From assembly GCA_030424825.1 (NCBI GenBank), contig JAUHWE010000040.1, positions 1-14,232 of the forward strand: 14,232 nucleotides of DNA, read 5' to 3'. Origin of the DNA: Verrucomicrobiia bacterium. GTDB lineage: Bacteria; Verrucomicrobiota; Verrucomicrobiia; Opitutales; Opitutaceae. This document shows positions 11,761 through 14,232 of the stretch, in pieces. The position numbers and the translations under genes are program-made. Numbering within the stretch: position 1 is the first letter of the stretch; every line of letters starts with the position of its first letter. Below the pieces are notes generated by a model. It had not been told where the DNA came from and ran no database searches. It worked only from the letters and a program-made list of their open reading frames with translations.

Positions 11761-13170
11761 ATGAAAATCCCAAGAAAACTCCTGTTCGTATTGGCTGTTT
11801 CGCTCTTCGTATTCTCTTCTTCAGGGAAAGCGGGGCCTCTGGCTGAGAAAGGCGAGTTGATATTGTCGAATCCGTTTGAAGGTTCACTCGAGAAAAAGAA
11901 GTTGATTGAGATTGGGAACGGTTGGCAACGGAGAATCAGCTTTGGCGAATGGAAGCTTAAGGCAGATGGGTCTGTTACAGCCGCAAATGTGCCGGAGGAC
12001 GGCCACGGGCCCGTGTTGACCTACATCGCCCCAGTGAGAAATCTCGTAATTGAATGTGAGTTTAGAGTTCCAGCGGAGCCGGTGAAAGACCGCCATTTTC
12101 GCATCTTCCTCGATCATCAGGATTATCGCGGCCATACCATTCAGTCGACGGCAAATCTGAGCTCAGTATTTCGCCCCGTCGGGCTTACGCTCCAGCATAT
12201 CAGCAAGAGTAGTGACGATTCCAAAAAGACAATCCAAGACATTGAGTTTGGGCCTGTCGAGATCACCCTTAGACCAGATACTTGGTACAAAATGCGATTA
12301 GACGTTGTGGGCGACAAGGCTTGGACGTCTGTGAATGGGGTCACTCTGTTCGGGCGGAACAAAGTGCTGGATGTGGAGAAGTCGAAGATTGGACTCAATC
12401 CAGGCAAAGCGGGTGGAAGTATCCGGAATTTCAAGGTTTGGGCAGTAAAGGCAGAAAACGACGACGCAGGCGTTGACGAAGCGTTGCAAGAGATCAACGA
12501 CCGGTTCCAGAAAGTCGAAGTCCAAGTAATTAGTTGGCCGCAACGGATGGGTGAGCGTTTTGGAAATATCAAGCGGCTCGCCTTTATGGCCTATCCTGAA
12601 GATCGGCCTTCGGGCAAGTTGCCATTGCTGATCTCCTTGCATGGAGCGGGCGGCAAGCAAATGAGTCTGGAGGAGCAACTCGTACGTTCAGCGAGGGTTA
12701 AGGGACTGGCTCTTGCCGAGCTAGCAGGGAAGGGCCTGATTTTGCTGGAACCCAATTCATCGGATAGTTGGGATCCGGATACATTAGATCTAATGCTCGA
12801 TTACGTGCTCGAAACGCATCCTGAAATTGATGAGAAGCGAATCTACGTTATGGGTCATAGCATGGGTGGAACGGGCACATGGAATTGGATTCTTAAATCG
12901 GCTGACCGGTTCGCCGCGGCTGCTCCCTGTGGATTTAGCGCGGGCACGAATCCGGAGGGAGTCGAGAGGCTAGTCGATCTTCCGATCTGGGGGATGGTGG
13001 GTGGAGACGACGGAAACAACACCGCCGCTGTTCAGACGATGGTGGACAATCTGCGAGCCGCAGGCAATCAAAAGGTCAGGCACACCGCTTTTCCCGGAGC
13101 GAGTCACCCCCAAGGCAACGCAGCGGTTTTCAGTTCCGTGGAATTGGTTGAGTGGATGCTGAGTCAATGA
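11761..13170 (+). CDS. Exported esterase/alpha-beta hydrolase with N-terminal concanavalin-like domain
   Basis: The 469-residue product has a Sec signal peptide (about 1-24, MKIPRKLLFVLAVSLFVFSS, then SGKA-G). Residues about 30-230 look like a LamG/DUF1080-type beta-sandwich (FEGSLEKKKLIEIGNGWQRR, VIECEFRVP, DTWYKMRLDVVGDKAWTSVNG, GGSIRNFKVWAV). Residues about 250-469 are an alpha/beta hydrolase close to PHB-depolymerase/phospholipase-carboxylesterase proteins: oxyanion HGAGG (294-298), nucleophile elbow GHSMGG (Ser367), an acid at D416 or D417 in VGGDDGNN, and H449 in GASHPQG. It likely removes ester groups from a polymer outside the cytoplasm while the sandwich domain binds it. The start at ATG 11761 opens the signal peptide; upstream GGGTGA is a weak ribosome site. 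It is divergent from the 72-residue ORF. Confidence 0.87.
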   Translation: MKIPRKLLFVLAVSLFVFSSSGKAGPLAEKGELILSNPFEGSLEKKKLIEIGNGWQRRISFGEWKLKADGSVTAANVPEDGHGPVLTYIAPVRNLVIECEFRVPAEPVKDRHFRIFLDHQDYRGHTIQSTANLSSVFRPVGLTLQHISKSSDDSKKTIQDIEFGPVEITLRPDTWYKMRLDVVGDKAWTSVNGVTLFGRNKVLDVEKSKIGLNPGKAGGSIRNFKVWAVKAENDDAGVDEALQEINDRFQKVEVQVISWPQRMGERFGNIKRLAFMAYPEDRPSGKLPLLISLHGAGGKQMSLEEQLVRSARVKGLALAELAGKGLILLEPNSSDSWDPDTLDLMLDYVLETHPEIDEKRIYVMGHSMGGTGTWNWILKSADRFAAAAPCGFSAGTNPEGVERLVDLPIWGMVGGDDGNNTAAVQTMVDNLRAAGNQKVRHTAFPGASHPQGNAAVFSSVELVEWMLSQ

Positions 13171-13315
13171 GCCAGGTACGGGACTTGGCATCATCTCCCA
13201 TTTATGGTCTTAGTGTTCATTGATGTGGCTGATTTCATTTGGTTTGGAACTGTTTAATGGTTTTACGTGACAACCTAGGGAATCGCTTTAAATCTCTTAA
13301 CATTTAATTGCCCCT

Positions 13316-14232
13316 ATGAAAGATTACTCTTTTCGATTACTCCTAGGCTCGAGTGCCTTGGTCCTTTTATCTCTCACCTTTTCCGTATCTGCGAGTGACG
13401 GTAATTGGTTATCCTGGCGAGGTCCGAGTGGAGATGGGGTGGCCGCAATGGGACAGAGCATTCCGACTGAGTGGTCTGAGACGAAGCATCTTAAGTGGAA
13501 GGCATCAGTGCCGGGAAGAGGGCACTCCACACCGATTGTCGTAGGCGATCGGATTTTCCTGACTACGGCCCGTGAAGAGGCGGGATCCCAATCAGTCCTC
13601 TGCTACTCGTTTTCGACGGGAGACTTGATTTGGGAAAAAGTTCTTTTGGAGGGGCTTTTACCTGAAAAGATCCATCGGAAGAATACTCACGCTTCGCCGA
13701 GTGTAGCTAGCGATGGAGAGAAAGTATTTGCCTTGTTCTATGTGGCCGGTGATCGGCTTCGACTCTTCTCGTTAGATTTAAATGGAAATGAATTGTGGCA
13801 GCTCGACGTAGGACGTTTCTATCCGGAGGAGTCATTTGGCTACGGAACTACACCTCTTCTGGCCGCTGGAAATGTTGTTGTCGCCGCAGAAAGCCAAGGA
13901 GAGGGATACATTGCCGCATTTGACGCGAATTCAGGCAAAGAAGAGTGGCGAACCCTGCGTACGGCGATTCGATCGTCTCACGGGTCACCTGTTCTCGCTA
14001 ACTTCGAAGGGAAAGATCAAGTCGTTCTCAATGGGGCCGACCGCGTTGCGAGTTATGATCCGAAAACGGGACGCGAGCTTTGGTCCGTGGAAGGGGGGGA
14101 CCCCTTGGTGGCTAATTCGGTGGTTTGGAAGGACGGGGTGGTCTTTGCGTCGGGAGGTTATCCGGGAAGAGAAACTTGGGCCATTGACGTTGCCAGTCGG
14201 AAGGCCATTTGGAGTTCGCAAGTAAAGTGCTA
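13316..14232 (+). CDS. Exported PQQ-type beta-propeller protein, C-terminus beyond window
   Basis: The frame is open from ATG 13316 to the last base, giving 305 residues. A Sec signal peptide spans about 1-26 (MKDYSFRLLLGSSALVLLSL and onward, cleavage near VSA-S). The mature start is DGNWLSWRGPSGDGVA. Blade motifs include VLCYSFSTGDLIWEK, LFSLDLNGNELWQL, IAAFDANSGKEEWRT, VASYDPKTGRELWSV and WAIDVASRKAIWSS. It shares VPGRG.STPIVVGD with the gene at 8996 (LPGRGCSTPIVWGE), so the two are paralogues. About 100 more residues would be expected if lengths match. The 145-bp gap upstream shows no clear promoter or Shine-Dalgarno that I can defend. Role likely binding or scaffolding in an extracytoplasmic degradation system. 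Confidence 0.88.
   Translation, partial: MKDYSFRLLLGSSALVLLSLTFSVSASDGNWLSWRGPSGDGVAAMGQSIPTEWSETKHLKWKASVPGRGHSTPIVVGDRIFLTTAREEAGSQSVLCYSFSTGDLIWEKVLLEGLLPEKIHRKNTHASPSVASDGEKVFALFYVAGDRLRLFSLDLNGNELWQLDVGRFYPEESFGYGTTPLLAAGNVVVAAESQGEGYIAAFDANSGKEEWRTLRTAIRSSHGSPVLANFEGKDQVVLNGADRVASYDPKTGRELWSVEGGDPLVANSVVWKDGVVFASGGYPGRETWAIDVASRKAIWSSQVKC

Overview
The window looks like a chromosomal segment of a Gram-negative bacterium of the Planctomycetota/Verrucomicrobiota type, with marine Verrucomicrobiota such as Opitutales my best guess. This is inferred from gene content: exported PQQ-type beta-propellers beginning NW.SWRG, an exported DUF1080 (3-keto-disaccharide hydrolase) protein, Sec- and Tat-exported enzymes, and many REP-like palindromes carrying GTAGGG...CCCTAC ends. 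No 16S gene or other marker is present to prove it.

Layout. Positions 1-427 (minus) hold the N-terminal part of a RecQ helicase. A divergent gap with REP-like repeats leads to an exported TlpA/ResA-like thioredoxin protein (789-1727). A second repeat-rich gap precedes a DusB-like tRNA-dihydrouridine synthase (2051-3145). Positions 3146-4690 are an accessory island. It holds a five-unit degenerate 32-33 bp tandem repeat, then two small genes of unknown function, each enclosed by attC-like imperfect palindromes. The box complementarities fit an integrase-less cluster of integron gene cassettes.

Positions 4700-8795 hold a metabolic cluster. A short-chain dehydrogenase on the minus strand is divergent from a tightly packed operon of an exported amidohydrolase/deacetylase, an exported RidA-like deaminase and a Tat-exported SelA/DgaE-like PLP enzyme. 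I infer a periplasmic route: deacylation of an N-acyl amino compound, PLP-dependent ammonia elimination, then hydrolysis of the released enamine/imine by RidA.

Positions 8842-8994 are a MITE-like element with perfect 19-bp terminal inverted repeats. It sits exactly at the start codon of the following beta-propeller gene (8996-10249), which was probably once the fourth gene of the operon. After a repeat-bearing gap come an exported DUF1080 protein (10538-11320, minus), a 72-residue lysine-rich coiled-coil ORF (11432-11650, minus), an exported esterase with an N-terminal concanavalin-like domain (11761-13170), and a second beta-propeller paralogue (13316 to the window end, truncated). The right half looks like part of an extracytoplasmic carbohydrate or ester degradation locus.
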